Source: UBA4636 sp963650915
GTDB taxonomy: Bacteria; Bacillota; Clostridia; Christensenellales; Borkfalkiaceae
NCBI GenBank assembly: GCA_963650915.1
Contig: CAVJMJ010000001.1
Span: 62,001 to 126,000, forward strand
Direction of reading: 5' to 3'
Length of the DNA stretch: 64,000 nucleotides
A model generated the notes under the pieces. The model made no database searches and was not told the DNA's origin. It saw nothing but the letters and a program-made list of their open reading frames with translations. The translations under genes and the position numbers were made by a program. How positions within the stretch are numbered: the stretch's first letter is position 1; every line of letters starts with the position of its first letter. Of this stretch, positions 32,535-41,820 are shown piece by piece.

Positions 32535-32721
32535 CGTTTTTTATTTAAACGGTTAATTCGGCACAAACTCTATGCGCCCGTTTTTGTTTTTATCTTAATT
32601 TTATTCCGATTTTCATCTCGGTTTTTATCATTCGTTTTAAATTATTTTTTAACTTGCGTATTAACTGCGTATTAACTTGCGTTTTCATAACCATGCGCAA
32701 GTCGTTTTTAGTTAAAGGTAA

Positions 32722-33348
32722 TTATTCGCCTTTATAAAAGCAATCGAGCCATTTTTTGGCTATTATCTTAGTGCCGACGACATTGGGATGCACGCCGTCG
32801 ATAAGCAAAGTTTTTTCTCCGTACTTCGGAACCAAAGTGTCGAACTCGTCTTGAAGGGGCAAAAACTCGACGTTATATTTATCGGCAAGTTTTTTTACTA
32901 CTTTTGCGTATTTTCCGATTTCGGAAAACTTTTCGAATTTCTCTTCGGTTGCCCTACCTTTAAGCACGAAAGGTTCCATTAAAATAATACGAGTATCGGG
33001 TAGCCTTTCCCTCGTTTCTTTTAATAATATGTCGTAAATGTTTTCGAATCTGTCTATCTCGGTGCCGTTATCGCAAGAGACACCTGCCCACACGTCGTTT
33101 ATGCCGATAAGTACGGATAAAACGTCGGGCTTTTCGTTCCACACGTCCCGTTTTACACGTGCGTATAAATCGACGATTCTGTCACCGCCTATGCCCTTGT
33201 TTATTATTTCGTACTTATTAGGTTCCAAAAGCAATTCGCCCGCTACCTGAATTACATAGCCGTAGCCGTATGCGGGAAGGTCTTCTTTCTCGTCGCGATT
33301 TCTCCAGACGTCGGTTATGCTGTCACCGAAAAACAATATCTTTTTCAT
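32722..33348 (-). CDS. SGNH/GDSL-type esterase
   Basis: This 208-residue SGNH hydrolase has block I FFGDSITD (catalytic Ser), block II GIGGDRIVD (Gly), block III LIGINDVW (Asn) and block V IDGVHPNVVG (Asp and His). It should hydrolyse an ester or acetyl group on a small or glycan substrate. There is no signal peptide, so it is cytoplasmic. GAGG is located 7 nt before the ATG. It is a single gene between repeat-rich spacers, and the substrate is unknown. Confidence 0.9.
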   Translation of the reverse strand: MKKILFFGDSITDVWRNRDEKEDLPAYGYGYVIQVAGELLLEPNKYEIINKGIGGDRIVDLYARVKRDVWNEKPDVLSVLIGINDVWAGVSCDNGTEIDRFENIYDILLKETRERLPDTRIILMEPFVLKGRATEEKFEKFSEIGKYAKVVKKLADKYNVEFLPLQDEFDTLVPKYGEKTLLIDGVHPNVVGTKIIAKKWLDCFYKGE

Positions 33349-33485
33349 ATATACCTCGATTATATAATTTTATTGACGTTTGTTTTTTTAATTACGTTTG
33401 CCGTTCTTCTTTTGTCATTTTTTTCGGCGTTTAAATTTGAATTTATGCGTTTGTCGTTTTTTGGGGCGTTTAAATTTGAATTTTT

Positions 33486-33515
33486 GCCGTTTTCGGGCTT
33501 ATAGGCGGGTTTTTC
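33486..33515 (+). repeat. Dispersed element, copy 9
   Basis: GCCGTTTTCGGGCTTATAGG then CGGGTTTTT; a version with GTTTTC in place of GATAAC. Confidence 0.65.
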
Positions 33516-33608
33516 TCGTTATCTTCGGCTGTAATTTCAGTTTTTTCTTTTTTATCAAAAAACTCTTTATCGTCGTTTTTTAAGTCGAGCGGTTTCGTCG
33601 GTTATTTG

Positions 33609-33670
33609 ATTTTTAGGCTTTTTAGGCTTTTTAGGCTTTTTGGTTTTTAGACTTTTTGGTTTTTAGGCTT
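33609..33670 (-). repeat. TTTTTAGGC short tandem repeat
   Basis: About six copies of a 10-12 bp unit (TTTTTAGGCT / TTTTTGGTTTTTAGACT) ending 9 bp from the rarA stop. Confidence 0.8.
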
Positions 33671-33678
33671 AAAAAAAA

Positions 33679-34989
33679 CTATTCCTTAATACCTTTTTTA
33701 CGTCTGATTTCTTTAACGACTTTTTCGTAGCCGTTGTTTTTTGGGAAGTAATACTTTTTGCCGACAAGTTTATCGGGCATATATTGCTGTTCCACGTACC
33801 CGCCGTAGTCGTGCGGATATAAATAAGGCTTTTTGGTTTTTAGTTGTTCGGGCGACATGTACGGAGTATTGCGCAAATTTGTCGGAACGAAATCGTCTTT
33901 TACCGTTTCGGCATCCTCTGCCGCGGCGTCCATAGCCATAACGACGGAATTGGATTTTTCGGCTTCGCAAACGTAAATTATGGCTTCGGAAAGCGGCAAC
34001 ATTCCTTCGGGATACCCTATGTTTTTTAAAGCGGTAAGTGCGCTTACGGCAATTACGAGTGCGTTAGGATCTGCCATTCCTACATCTTCCGAGGCGTGGG
34101 CAATAACCCGCCTTGCTATTATTACCGGGTCGCAACCGCCCTTTACAAGACGTTGGGCGTAATATAACGCCGCGTCCGACGAAGAACCGCGAAGTGACTT
34201 GCAAAAGGCACTTAAAAGGTCGTAATACATGTCTTCGTCGTAGGAAAGCGACTTCTTTTGAATGGATTGTTCGGCGTCTTTTAAGGTTACGTGCACTTTG
34301 CCGTCGCTATTCGGCGGAGTGGTCAAAACAGCCATTTCCAAAGCGTTGTAAGCAACGCGCATATCGCCCGCAGCCATTATCGAAATGTGTTTAACCGCAT
34401 CTTCGTCTACAACCAAATCAAGGTTCGGAAACCCTCTTTTTTTGTCGTTAATCGCCTTATAGAGGGCTTTTTCTATAATATCGTCGGAAAGTTTTTTAAG
34501 TTCGAAAACCCTGCAACGGGAAACTATCGCGGGCGTCATCGCCGCATAAGGATTTTCCGTCGTAGAACCTATGAAAATAATCGTTCCGTCTTCGATGTGC
34601 GGTAAAAGCGAGTCTGACTGCGTCTTGTTAAACCTATGACACTCGTCCAAAAACAAGTAAGTCTTTTTGCGGTAAAGTTTGTAGTCGTTTTTTGCTTCCT
34701 CGACGACGCGTTTTATATCGGCAACACCGCTCGTTACGGCGTTTAATTTTACGAATTTGCCGTCGGTGGAGTTTGCAATTATGTTTGCAAGGGTCGTTTT
34801 ACCCGAACCCGGCGGTCCCCAAAATATACAACTGCCTAAATTGTCGAGTTTTATGGCTCTTCGTAAAAGTGAACCTTCTTCGGCTATGTGGCTTTGTCCC
34901 ATAAACTCCGAAAGGGTAACGGGACGCATCCTTTCGGCAAGCGGTTCTCTTTCCGTTTTGGGGTTTAACATATCAAAAAAGTCTTCCAT
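33679..34989 (-). CDS. rarA: Replication-associated recombination protein A (RarA/MgsA)
   Basis: This 436-residue AAA+ ATPase acts at stalled replication forks, related to the clamp-loader ATPases. It starts with PLAERMRPVTLSEFMGQSH, has Walker A GPPGSGKTT (about 58-66), Walker B FLDECHRFNK, sensor 1 GSTTENP, and the C-terminal MgsA tetramerisation region (KSLRGSSSDAALYYAQRLVKGGCDP). Length is normal. GAGG precedes the ATG. The stretch ALYKAIND is encoded by a reversed copy of the dispersed element (34447-34472). Confidence 0.95.
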   Translation of the reverse strand: MEDFFDMLNPKTEREPLAERMRPVTLSEFMGQSHIAEEGSLLRRAIKLDNLGSCIFWGPPGSGKTTLANIIANSTDGKFVKLNAVTSGVADIKRVVEEAKNDYKLYRKKTYLFLDECHRFNKTQSDSLLPHIEDGTIIFIGSTTENPYAAMTPAIVSRCRVFELKKLSDDIIEKALYKAINDKKRGFPNLDLVVDEDAVKHISIMAAGDMRVAYNALEMAVLTTPPNSDGKVHVTLKDAEQSIQKKSLSYDEDMYYDLLSAFCKSLRGSSSDAALYYAQRLVKGGCDPVIIARRVIAHASEDVGMADPNALVIAVSALTALKNIGYPEGMLPLSEAIIYVCEAEKSNSVVMAMDAAAEDAETVKDDFVPTNLRNTPYMSPEQLKTKKPYLYPHDYGGYVEQQYMPDKLVGKKYYFPKNNGYEKVVKEIRRKKGIKE

Positions 34990-35039
34990 AATTTCCTCTT
35001 CGTTAGTCTTAAAGTAGGGTAAAACTAATATATTTTAGT

Positions 35040-36035
35040 ATGATGAAAATAAATTTAAAAAAAGGCAAACCCGCCTTTTTAACGGCGAATAATATAGTAA
35101 TTTTGGTCGTTATCGGGCTTATAGCCCTATTTATTGCAAAATCCGACAGGTATATCCAAACGACTTATCAAGGCATTTTGGTTTGGGCTACGACCGTTTT
35201 GCCGAGCCTTATCCCCTTCTTTTTTTTGACCGCCCTATTAACGAAAACGGCGAACCTGTCAAAGTTTTCAAACAAACTCAATCGTCTTTCGAAGTTTTTA
35301 TACGGTTCGGAAGGAATTTCCCTTTATGTGCGACTTATGAGCCTTTTGTCGGGCTATCCCGTCGGTGCAAAGATAATTTGCGATTTGTATCAAAACGGCG
35401 TAATATCAGAAAAGCAATCCGAAAAATATTGCACTTTTACTTCGACGTCCGGTCCGCTATTTATCGTCGGTGCGGTGGGCATCGGTATGTATAACAGTAA
35501 AAGTATCGGTTTGGTTATACTTTCATCGCATATTTTGGCAAGTATGTTTTGCGGTGTTATATTTAGAAAACTACCCGATAATCGACCTATAGAGGCACTT
35601 TGTATAAAAACGGACAGTGATAATCTTTTATACGAATCTATATATTCCGCAGTTGTTTCCGTTTTGATAGTCGGCGGACTTATTGCCGTATTTTTTACTT
35701 TTTCACAGATGATAAGCGACTTACGACTACTTTATCCTCTCGAAAAATTATTCGGTTTGATTTTCGGACAAAACTATTCGAGTGCGTTATGTAGCGGAAT
35801 TATCGAATGTACGAAAGGCGCACTTATGCTCGCTAAGTCGGGTAACGACAAAATTTCGGTATCCCTTTGTTCTGCCCTCGTTTCCTTCGGCGGAATATCG
35901 GTTTGGTGTCAATCGTTTACCTACCTCGGTAAATGTAAAGTGCGTTTTGTAATATTCGCTTTGGCTAAACTGTGCCACTCCATTTTTGCCTTTTTGCTTT
36001 GCTATTTATTTTTAAGCATATCCGCTATTTCGTAA
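35040..36035 (+). CDS. ylbJ: YlbJ-like membrane protein (nucleoside-recognition/Gate domain)
   Basis: This 331-residue protein has eight or so hydrophobic segments. It carries the YlbJ motifs LPSLIPFFFLTALL, SLLSGYPVGAK and TSTSGPLFIVGAVG. In Bacillus subtilis ylbJ is a sporulation gene located beside rsmD and coaD; here it is convergent with coaD and the two coding regions overlap by 34 bp. The start, a double ATG at 35040/35043, has a weak ribosome site. Two copies of the dispersed element are inside the gene (35108-35127, read as VIGLIAL; 35577-35594, read as DNRPIEAL). Whether the host sporulates cannot be told; no other sporulation gene is evident. Confidence 0.85.
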   Translation: MMKINLKKGKPAFLTANNIVILVVIGLIALFIAKSDRYIQTTYQGILVWATTVLPSLIPFFFLTALLTKTANLSKFSNKLNRLSKFLYGSEGISLYVRLMSLLSGYPVGAKIICDLYQNGVISEKQSEKYCTFTSTSGPLFIVGAVGIGMYNSKSIGLVILSSHILASMFCGVIFRKLPDNRPIEALCIKTDSDNLLYESIYSAVVSVLIVGGLIAVFFTFSQMISDLRLLYPLEKLFGLIFGQNYSSALCSGIIECTKGALMLAKSGNDKISVSLCSALVSFGGISVWCQSFTYLGKCKVRFVIFALAKLCHSIFAFLLCYLFLSISAIS

Positions 36036-36484
36036 GGAACGTATTTACTATAAGGCTTTCCGTCGGCAATAAGTTGTTTAACGAAGGTAGAACTTACTTT
36101 GCTAAGTTCTTTCGGGCAATTAAACATCATAACTTCAACTTCGGGGTAATCCTTTAAAACGGCTTTAAAAACTTCCTCTTCGTATTTTAAATCGACTTGG
36201 TTTCTAACCCCGCGGACGAGATAACGGGCACCGCAACTTTTCATAAAGTCCGCCGTAAGCCCGTTATAGGAGGTAACGGTTACCGAATCGTATTTAGCGC
36301 AAGTTTTTTTTAGCATTTCAAGGCGTTTTTCAAGACTGTAAAAATACTTTTTCTTTTCGTTTACGCCTATTGCGACGATTACTTTTTTAAAGGTCATTGC
36401 CGCCATGCCTATAAGATAGGCGTGCCCGTTCGTTACAGGGTCGAATGAGCCTGCAAAAACGCAGGTTTCGTCAATCATTTGCAT
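36002..36484 (-). CDS. coaD: Phosphopantetheine adenylyltransferase
   Basis: This 160-residue enzyme converts 4'-phosphopantetheine and ATP to dephospho-CoA. It has the nucleotidyltransferase motif AGSFDPVTNGH near the N-terminus and RGVRNQVDLKYE, followed by SKVSSTFVKQL (the ISSTxVR-equivalent). The ATG at 36484 lies 6 nt after GGAGG inside the end of rsmD, so the genes overlap by 14 bp and are coupled. The phrase SYNGLTADF includes a partial copy of the dispersed element (36252-36270). Confidence 0.94.
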   Translation of the reverse strand: MQMIDETCVFAGSFDPVTNGHAYLIGMAAMTFKKVIVAIGVNEKKKYFYSLEKRLEMLKKTCAKYDSVTVTSYNGLTADFMKSCGARYLVRGVRNQVDLKYEEEVFKAVLKDYPEVEVMMFNCPKELSKVSSTFVKQLIADGKPYSKYVPYEIADMLKNK

Positions 36485-37016
36485 TTTCCGCCTCCGCCGT
36501 AAATATGTTAAAAATATTTTTTCCGTAACGCCTTACCGACGTTTTTTGTAAGTACGGCAGGTTTTCGCACTCTCTGTCGCTTTCAAAAACGGCAACGCCA
36601 TTTTTTTGTAAAAGTTTTTCTTTACCGATAAGTTCAAGCGCAATATAACCTAAATCGCTTTTATATGGAGGATCGATAAAAATAAAATCGAATTTTTCGG
36701 TCGTAGACTTTAAATATTCGATGCCGTCTTTGTTATAGACTACGGCACTTTCCTTTACGAGGGCAAGATTTTTTTTGATTAACTCAATGCTTTCACGCCG
36801 AATGTCCACCATTACGACCTTTTTTGCCCCTCTCGAAATCGCCTCTATACCGACTGCACCCGTACCCGCAAACAAGTCGAGAAAAGTGCAATCGGGAATC
36901 TTTTCCGAAAATATATTGAAAAGTGCTTCCCTTGCCCTATCCGAAGTCGGACGAATATCCTTTCCGTCAAATTCCTTTAAAACTCTGCCCCTGTGTTTTC
37001 CAGCGATAATTCTCAT
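36471..37016 (-). CDS. rsmD: 16S rRNA (guanine966-N2)-methyltransferase RsmD
   Basis: This 181-residue methyltransferase modifies G966 of 16S rRNA. It begins MRIIAGKHRGR, typical of RsmD, with RPTSDRAREALFNI, the SAM-binding loop DLFAGTGAVGIEA and the catalytic DPPY. The start has no clear Shine-Dalgarno sequence. It is followed by coaD, the classic rsmD-coaD pair. Confidence 0.94.
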   Translation of the reverse strand: MRIIAGKHRGRVLKEFDGKDIRPTSDRAREALFNIFSEKIPDCTFLDLFAGTGAVGIEAISRGAKKVVMVDIRRESIELIKKNLALVKESAVVYNKDGIEYLKSTTEKFDFIFIDPPYKSDLGYIALELIGKEKLLQKNGVAVFESDRECENLPYLQKTSVRRYGKNIFNIFTAEAENAND

Positions 37017-37024
37017 AAAATTAA

Positions 37025-37170
37025 AATCTTTATATTATTTTTTTGCCGTTTTAAGGCAAACTTGTTTTTGCCGTTCGGTTTTCGGTAAGTTTTTTGCCGT
37101 TTTAAGTCAAACCTGTTACAGGCAAACTTGTTTTTGCCGAATTTATTGTACGGCGAATTTTTTGTCGAGT
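37025..37170 (-). repeat. Degenerate repeat downstream of hprK
   Basis: Three to four copies of a unit like TTTTTGCCGTTTTAAGGCAA then ACTTG fill the 154-bp gap between hprK and rsmD. Several units can form TTGCC...GGCAA hairpins. Confidence 0.7.
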
Positions 37171-38088
37171 TTATTTTTCGCCGAAAGCACTGTTTATAAG
37201 TTCGTCGGTAGCACTCATTCCGAGTTGTTCTTCAAGTCTGTATTTTTTAGCCGCCGCCTCGATTATTGCGGGGATATTTCTCCCCGGTTGCACGGGTATG
37301 ACGTAAGAAACGATATCCGTATCGAGAATTTTGGTATAAGTTTTTTCGTTGCCGAGTCTGTCGTATTTGAGTTCGGGCGTCCAGGCGACGAGTTCGAGCA
37401 AAATATCTATCTGCTTATCCGTCCTTACCGACGCCGAGCCGTACATGGTTTTTACGTTTATGATGCCGATGCCCCTTACTTCCATAAAGAACCTCGTATT
37501 GACGGGGGATTTTCCTAAAATTTTATCACCGCTTTGCTGAACGATGACGGTATCGTCTGCAACGAGCCTATGCCCGCGCGAAATAAGTTCAAGTGCGGTT
37601 TCGCTTTTGCCGATGCCTGCCTTACCCGTAATTAAAACGCCTACGCCGTAAACGTCCATTAAAACGCCGTGAAGCCTGTCAACGGGTGCCAACTCCTCCG
37701 AAAGATACAATGTAAGTTCGTGTATCAAAAGGGTCGTCACCTTGTCGGAAACGAAAAGCGGACAACTGTATTCTTTTGCGCAAGCAAAAATTTCGTCGGT
37801 AACTTCAAGCCCGCGCGCTATTATAAGACAGCACAAATTTTTGGAAAAAAGTTGTTTAACAGACTTATAGCGGGCTTTTTCGGGTAAACTCTTAATAAAT
37901 TCGTATTCGGCGGAACCTATAACCTGAACACGCCTGTTGGCAAATTTTTCGTAATAACCGGCAAGTTGAAGCCCCGGTCTCGATACGCTTACGTCGGACA
38001 AAACCACTTCGCCCATGCCGTCGTTTACTATAGTTAATTGCAATTTGTCGGCAAACTCTTTTACACCGACCGATTTAACCGTTTCCAT
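37171..38088 (-). CDS. hprK: HPr kinase/phosphorylase
   Basis: This 305-residue bifunctional enzyme phosphorylates HPr on a serine and removes the phosphate, controlling carbon catabolite repression in Bacillota. The C-terminal catalytic part has the Walker A GKAGIGKSE, GHRLVADD, and the family signature EVRGIGIINV. The N-terminal domain includes SRPGLQLAGYY. AAGGAG precedes the ATG, which overlaps the uvrC stop region by 14 bp; uvrC-hprK is a common gene order in Clostridia. Confidence 0.95.
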   Translation of the reverse strand: METVKSVGVKEFADKLQLTIVNDGMGEVVLSDVSVSRPGLQLAGYYEKFANRRVQVIGSAEYEFIKSLPEKARYKSVKQLFSKNLCCLIIARGLEVTDEIFACAKEYSCPLFVSDKVTTLLIHELTLYLSEELAPVDRLHGVLMDVYGVGVLITGKAGIGKSETALELISRGHRLVADDTVIVQQSGDKILGKSPVNTRFFMEVRGIGIINVKTMYGSASVRTDKQIDILLELVAWTPELKYDRLGNEKTYTKILDTDIVSYVIPVQPGRNIPAIIEAAAKKYRLEEQLGMSATDELINSAFGEK

Positions 38089-39907
38089 TTTCGATACTCC
38101 TTAGGTAATTATATATATCTTCTGCACGTTTTTTGCCGATGCCTTGAACGCTTTCGAGCGTCGCGACGTCGGCTTCTTTTATTGCTTCTACCGTTTTAAA
38201 AGCATCCATAAGCGCGTCTTTGTTCTTTTTGCCGATACCCGAAATTCCGTCGAGGACGGATTCGAGGTTTCGCTTTAAATGTTTTGATCTGAAATAAGTT
38301 ATGGCGAATCTATGTGCCTCGTCACGTATTCTTTGCAAAAGCCGTAAAGCGTAGTCGCTATGCGGAATTATCACCGGCTCGTTTGAAAACACCGTATATA
38401 CCTCTTCTTCTCGTTTGGCAAGAGAGATAAGGTCGATGTCCGAAATTCCCAGTTCGTCGAAAATCTCTTTTACCGACGATAACTGTCCTTTACCGCCGTC
38501 GATGATTATCAAATCGGGCTTAGGAAATCTTTCTTCTTCTGCCGTTCCGAGTTTTAAAAGCCTTCTTTGCAAGGTTTCTTTTAAGGAAGCAAAGTCGTTT
38601 GCGCCTTCCACCGTTTTAATCATAAACCGACGATATTCTTTAGCGTCTTTTTCGCCGTCGGTAAACACCACCATCGACGCCACTTTATCGACACCCGATA
38701 TGTTTGAAATATCGTAACATTCCATGCGCTTGGGGTATCTTTTGAGATTAAGCACCGTTTGAAGTTTTTTGCAAGCGTTTACGGTCAAATCTTCGTCGTG
38801 TAATATTTTCGATATGTTTTTTTCGAGATAGTCGTTAGCGTTTTGTAAAGCCATTTCGGCAAGTTGCCGTCTTACCCCTTGCTTCGGCACCAAAATTGAA
38901 ACCGATTTATTGTATTCTTTTTTAAAAAAGTCCTCCAATAGGTCGATTTCCGCACATTCTTCGGACAAAACTATTTCGTCGGGAATGCTTTCGTCTATCG
39001 TGTAATAGCTTTTGATAAATTCAAAAAGCGCGTCCCTTTTTTCGGTGCATAAAGTGTTAAGATAAAAGTTTTTTCCGCCCTGCATGCGTCCGCTTCTCGT
39101 CAATAAAACGTTTACCGAAAAGTACAAACCGTTAGAGGCAATCGCTATTATATCGGCGTTGATAAAACGGTTTAAATTAGTAATTTTTTTCTGTTTTATT
39201 TTATCCAAAACTTTAAGTTTGTCACGAACGGAAATAGCAAGTTCGTATTCGGAAAGTTCGGCAAACTTAAGCATTTTTTCTTTCAAAATATTTTCGGCTT
39301 CGTCGTCGTTACCGGACAAAAAGTCAACGGCTTTTAGGACGTTTTCCCGATACTCTTTTTCGGTTATACGCCCCGTACACGGTGCCAAACAACGTTTTAT
39401 ATGATAATTAAGACATTCTCGCTTTTCACGATGGGTTTCGAGCGACATCGTGCAAGAACGAATCATATAGCAATCGTTTACGATTTCCAAAATATCTTTT
39501 GCCGAAACGCCCATAAACGGACCGAAATATTTTGCACCGTCTCTCTTTATCTTTCTTACGATTTCAAAGTACGGGAAACTTTTTTTAAGATCGACTTTTA
39601 TATAGGGGTAAGTTTTGTCGTCTTTTAAAAGTATGTTGTACTTCGGTTTGTATTTTTTTATAAGATTGTTTTCAAGGGATAACGCGTCGACTTCGGACTT
39701 AGTTATGATATAATAAAAATCTTCGATATTGGAAACCATCGCCATGACTTTGTCTGTCTTGACGTTAGAATAAAAATATTGCTTCACGCGGTTTTTAAGC
39801 ACCTTTGCCTTGCCTACGTAAATAACGTGCCCGTCTTTATCGAGCATTACGTATACGCCCGGATCGGTCGGAAGCATTTTTATCTTTTTTTCCAATATAT
39901 CGTTCAT
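38075..39907 (-). CDS. uvrC: Excinuclease ABC subunit C
   Basis: This 610-residue nuclease makes both incisions in nucleotide excision repair. The N-terminal GIY-YIG domain has DPGVYVMLDKDGHVIYVGKA. The zinc-less C148-region equivalent and the UVR motif (about 200-235, LKEKMLKFAELSEYELAISVRDK) follow. The RNase H-like endonuclease half shows CYDISN and IIDGGKGQLSS, and a tandem helix-hairpin-helix ends the protein (LDGISGIGKKNKDALM, LESVQGIGKKRAEDI). Full length. The ribosome site is weak. Confidence 0.96.
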   Translation of the reverse strand: MNDILEKKIKMLPTDPGVYVMLDKDGHVIYVGKAKVLKNRVKQYFYSNVKTDKVMAMVSNIEDFYYIITKSEVDALSLENNLIKKYKPKYNILLKDDKTYPYIKVDLKKSFPYFEIVRKIKRDGAKYFGPFMGVSAKDILEIVNDCYMIRSCTMSLETHREKRECLNYHIKRCLAPCTGRITEKEYRENVLKAVDFLSGNDDEAENILKEKMLKFAELSEYELAISVRDKLKVLDKIKQKKITNLNRFINADIIAIASNGLYFSVNVLLTRSGRMQGGKNFYLNTLCTEKRDALFEFIKSYYTIDESIPDEIVLSEECAEIDLLEDFFKKEYNKSVSILVPKQGVRRQLAEMALQNANDYLEKNISKILHDEDLTVNACKKLQTVLNLKRYPKRMECYDISNISGVDKVASMVVFTDGEKDAKEYRRFMIKTVEGANDFASLKETLQRRLLKLGTAEEERFPKPDLIIIDGGKGQLSSVKEIFDELGISDIDLISLAKREEEVYTVFSNEPVIIPHSDYALRLLQRIRDEAHRFAITYFRSKHLKRNLESVLDGISGIGKKNKDALMDAFKTVEAIKEADVATLESVQGIGKKRAEDIYNYLRSIENGNG

Positions 39908-39967
39908 ACTTACGATTATTTGCGACTTTATTCGGTAAAATAACCGCCATAGTCCTTTTTACGTTTA

Positions 39968-39994
39968 AGGGCCAACGTAATTTACGCCGGCCCT
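39968..39994 (-). terminator. Hairpin between rny and uvrC
   Basis: AGGGCC-GGCGTAA...TTACGTT-GGCCCT forms a nearly continuous stem. The T-run is weak (TTAAA), so it may only partly terminate rny transcripts. Confidence 0.6.
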
Positions 39995-40006
39995 ATGATA
40001 TTGATT

Positions 40007-41620
40007 CTATTTAGCGTACTCGACGGCGCGCCATTCTCTTATTACGTTTACCTTTATCTGACCGGGGTATTCGAGTTCGCCCTCGATCTTTTTAGCAATG
40101 TCTTTTGCCAAGAACATGGCTTTGTTATCGTCGATTTGATCGGGTTTAACCATTACGCGGATTTCCCTGCCTGCCTGAATGGCGTAACTCTTTTCAACGC
40201 CTGCAAAAGAGGATGCGATGCTTTCGAGTTGTTCAAGCCTCTTGATGTAGTTCGTGCCGGTTTCCCTTCTTGCGCCCGGTCTTGCACCGGAAATCGCATC
40301 CGCCGCCTGAACGAGAACAGCTTCTATAGTTTTGGGTTCCACGTCGCCGTGGTGAGCGGCTATACAGTTAACGACGTTTTTGCTTTCTTTGTACTTTTTG
40401 GCAAGGTCTACACCGATGGAAATATGAGTTCCTTCGACTTCGTGGTCTACCGCTTTACCGATATCGTGTAACAACCCTCCGCGTTTTGCAAGGTTTACGT
40501 CGGCACCGAGTTCGGAAGCCATAATACCCGCTAAGGTAGCAACTTCGATACTGTGTTTTAAAACGTTTTGACCGTAACTCGTTCTGTATTTTAACTTACC
40601 CAAAAGTTTGATAAGTTCGGGGTGGATACCGAAAAGCCCGACTTCGTACATGGCTTCTTCGCCGTTTTGCTTGACTTGAGCGTCGAGTTCTTTTTTAACC
40701 TTTTCAACCGTTTCTTCTATTCTTGCGGGATGAATTCTTCCGTCGGCGATAAGTCTTTCGAGAGAAATTTTGGCAACCTCTCTTCTGACGGGGTCGAAAC
40801 CGGAAGCGATAACGACCTCGGGGGTGTCGTCGATGATAAGTTCGATACCCGTTGCGTTTTCGAGGGCTCTTATGTTTCTGCCTTCACGACCGATGATTCT
40901 CGCCTTCATGTCTTCGCTGGGAAGAGCAATGGTGGAAACGGTGATTTCCGAAGCGTGGTCGGTTGCGCAACGTTGAATTGCAAGACTGATGATGTCTTTT
41001 GCCTTTTTATCGGCTTCGTCCTTGCTTTCCTGCTCGATTTGCCTGACTTGAATGGCACAATCTTTTCTGGTTTCATCCAAAATGCTGTCGGTAAGGCGTT
41101 GTTTGGCTTCCTCTTTGGTAAGCCCCGCGACCTTTTCGAGTTCCGCCATCATGAGCGATTCTTGATTTGCGAGTTTTTCTTTGACCTTTTGTACCTCGGC
41201 GTTCTTTTTGTCGAGTTCTTTTTGCTGTTGTTCCAATTCTTCGTTCTTTTTAAGCAAGTTGGAATCTTTCTTGCTTAAAATTTCGTCCTTTTGATTAAGG
41301 CGTTGTTCGAGCTTCTGAAGTTCTTGGCGTTTTTCCTTCGATTCGCGTTCAAACTCGTTCCGAAGCTTCAAATCTGCATCTTTTGCCTCTAAAATTGCTT
41401 CCTTTTTTAAAGCTTTGCATTCCTGTTCCGCATCTTCCTTCATACGAGCGATAACCGCTTCCGCCGAACCGATTTTTTTGTTGCGTGCGTCTGCGATAAG
41501 CTTTGTACCGACTAAAATGCCTGCTACGGATACCAATACGGCGACAACCGCCGCTATCACGATTATTAAAACGGGATCTAAACCGTTTGCAAGAAACAGG
41601 GAGCTTGCATACTGAGACAT
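40007..41620 (-). CDS. rny: Ribonuclease Y
   Basis: This 537-residue membrane-anchored endoribonuclease starts mRNA decay in Bacillota. It has an N-terminal membrane helix (about 15-37), a long charged coiled coil (about 45-195, rich in K/E/Q), a KH RNA-binding domain (IIGREGRNIRALENATG, about 240-256), and an HD domain (GLLHDIGKAVDHE, about 385-397) with the catalytic His-Asp. AGGAGG lies 8 nt before the ATG. Its place near recA and uvrC is usual. Confidence 0.96.
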   Translation of the reverse strand: MSQYASSLFLANGLDPVLIIVIAAVVAVLVSVAGILVGTKLIADARNKKIGSAEAVIARMKEDAEQECKALKKEAILEAKDADLKLRNEFERESKEKRQELQKLEQRLNQKDEILSKKDSNLLKKNEELEQQQKELDKKNAEVQKVKEKLANQESLMMAELEKVAGLTKEEAKQRLTDSILDETRKDCAIQVRQIEQESKDEADKKAKDIISLAIQRCATDHASEITVSTIALPSEDMKARIIGREGRNIRALENATGIELIIDDTPEVVIASGFDPVRREVAKISLERLIADGRIHPARIEETVEKVKKELDAQVKQNGEEAMYEVGLFGIHPELIKLLGKLKYRTSYGQNVLKHSIEVATLAGIMASELGADVNLAKRGGLLHDIGKAVDHEVEGTHISIGVDLAKKYKESKNVVNCIAAHHGDVEPKTIEAVLVQAADAISGARPGARRETGTNYIKRLEQLESIASSFAGVEKSYAIQAGREIRVMVKPDQIDDNKAMFLAKDIAKKIEGELEYPGQIKVNVIREWRAVEYAK

Positions 41621-41705
41621 AACAAACCTCCTGAGAATATGAATATTATAAAAAAATATAACAACGTGGGCGCTTGTCCGTGTTTTCGGGGAATTTTAAA
41701 ACCTT

Positions 41706-41820
41706 TCTAACCATATTTGCGATTGTGTTTGCGATTATATTCGCAATAATGTTTGCGATAATATCGGCAATTATATTGACAATTACATTGGCAATTACAT
41801 CGGCAATTATGTTAGCGGAA
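41706..41820. repeat. 12-bp tandem repeat, about nine copies
   Basis: Units such as TTTGCGATTATA, TTCGCAATAATG and TCGGCAATTATA. Alternate units are close to each other's reverse complement, so the array can fold on itself. Confidence 0.8.

Larger units (their letters stand above)
32213..32721. other. 509-bp spacer: promoter of the ABC operon, terminator of the SGNH gene
   Basis: Besides the promoter (32325-32353) and terminator (32501-32534), it carries an AT-rich stretch and the phrase GCGTATTAACTTGCG/TTGCGTTTTCATAAC in short repeats near 32655-32700. No gene is seen. Confidence 0.6.
33349..33678. other. 330-bp repeat-rich spacer
   Basis: GGCGTTTAAATTTGAATTT occurs twice (33426-33444 and 33465-33483). 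A dispersed-element copy is at 33486-33515. A block at 33609-33670 consists of six to seven units like TTTTTAGGCTT. No gene is seen. Confidence 0.7.

Noticed and set aside
34447..34472. rarA segment with GTTAATCGCCTTATAGAGGG as a firm element copy
   Set aside because: Only partly matching; kept as a degenerate copy in the count but not listed as a separate feature.
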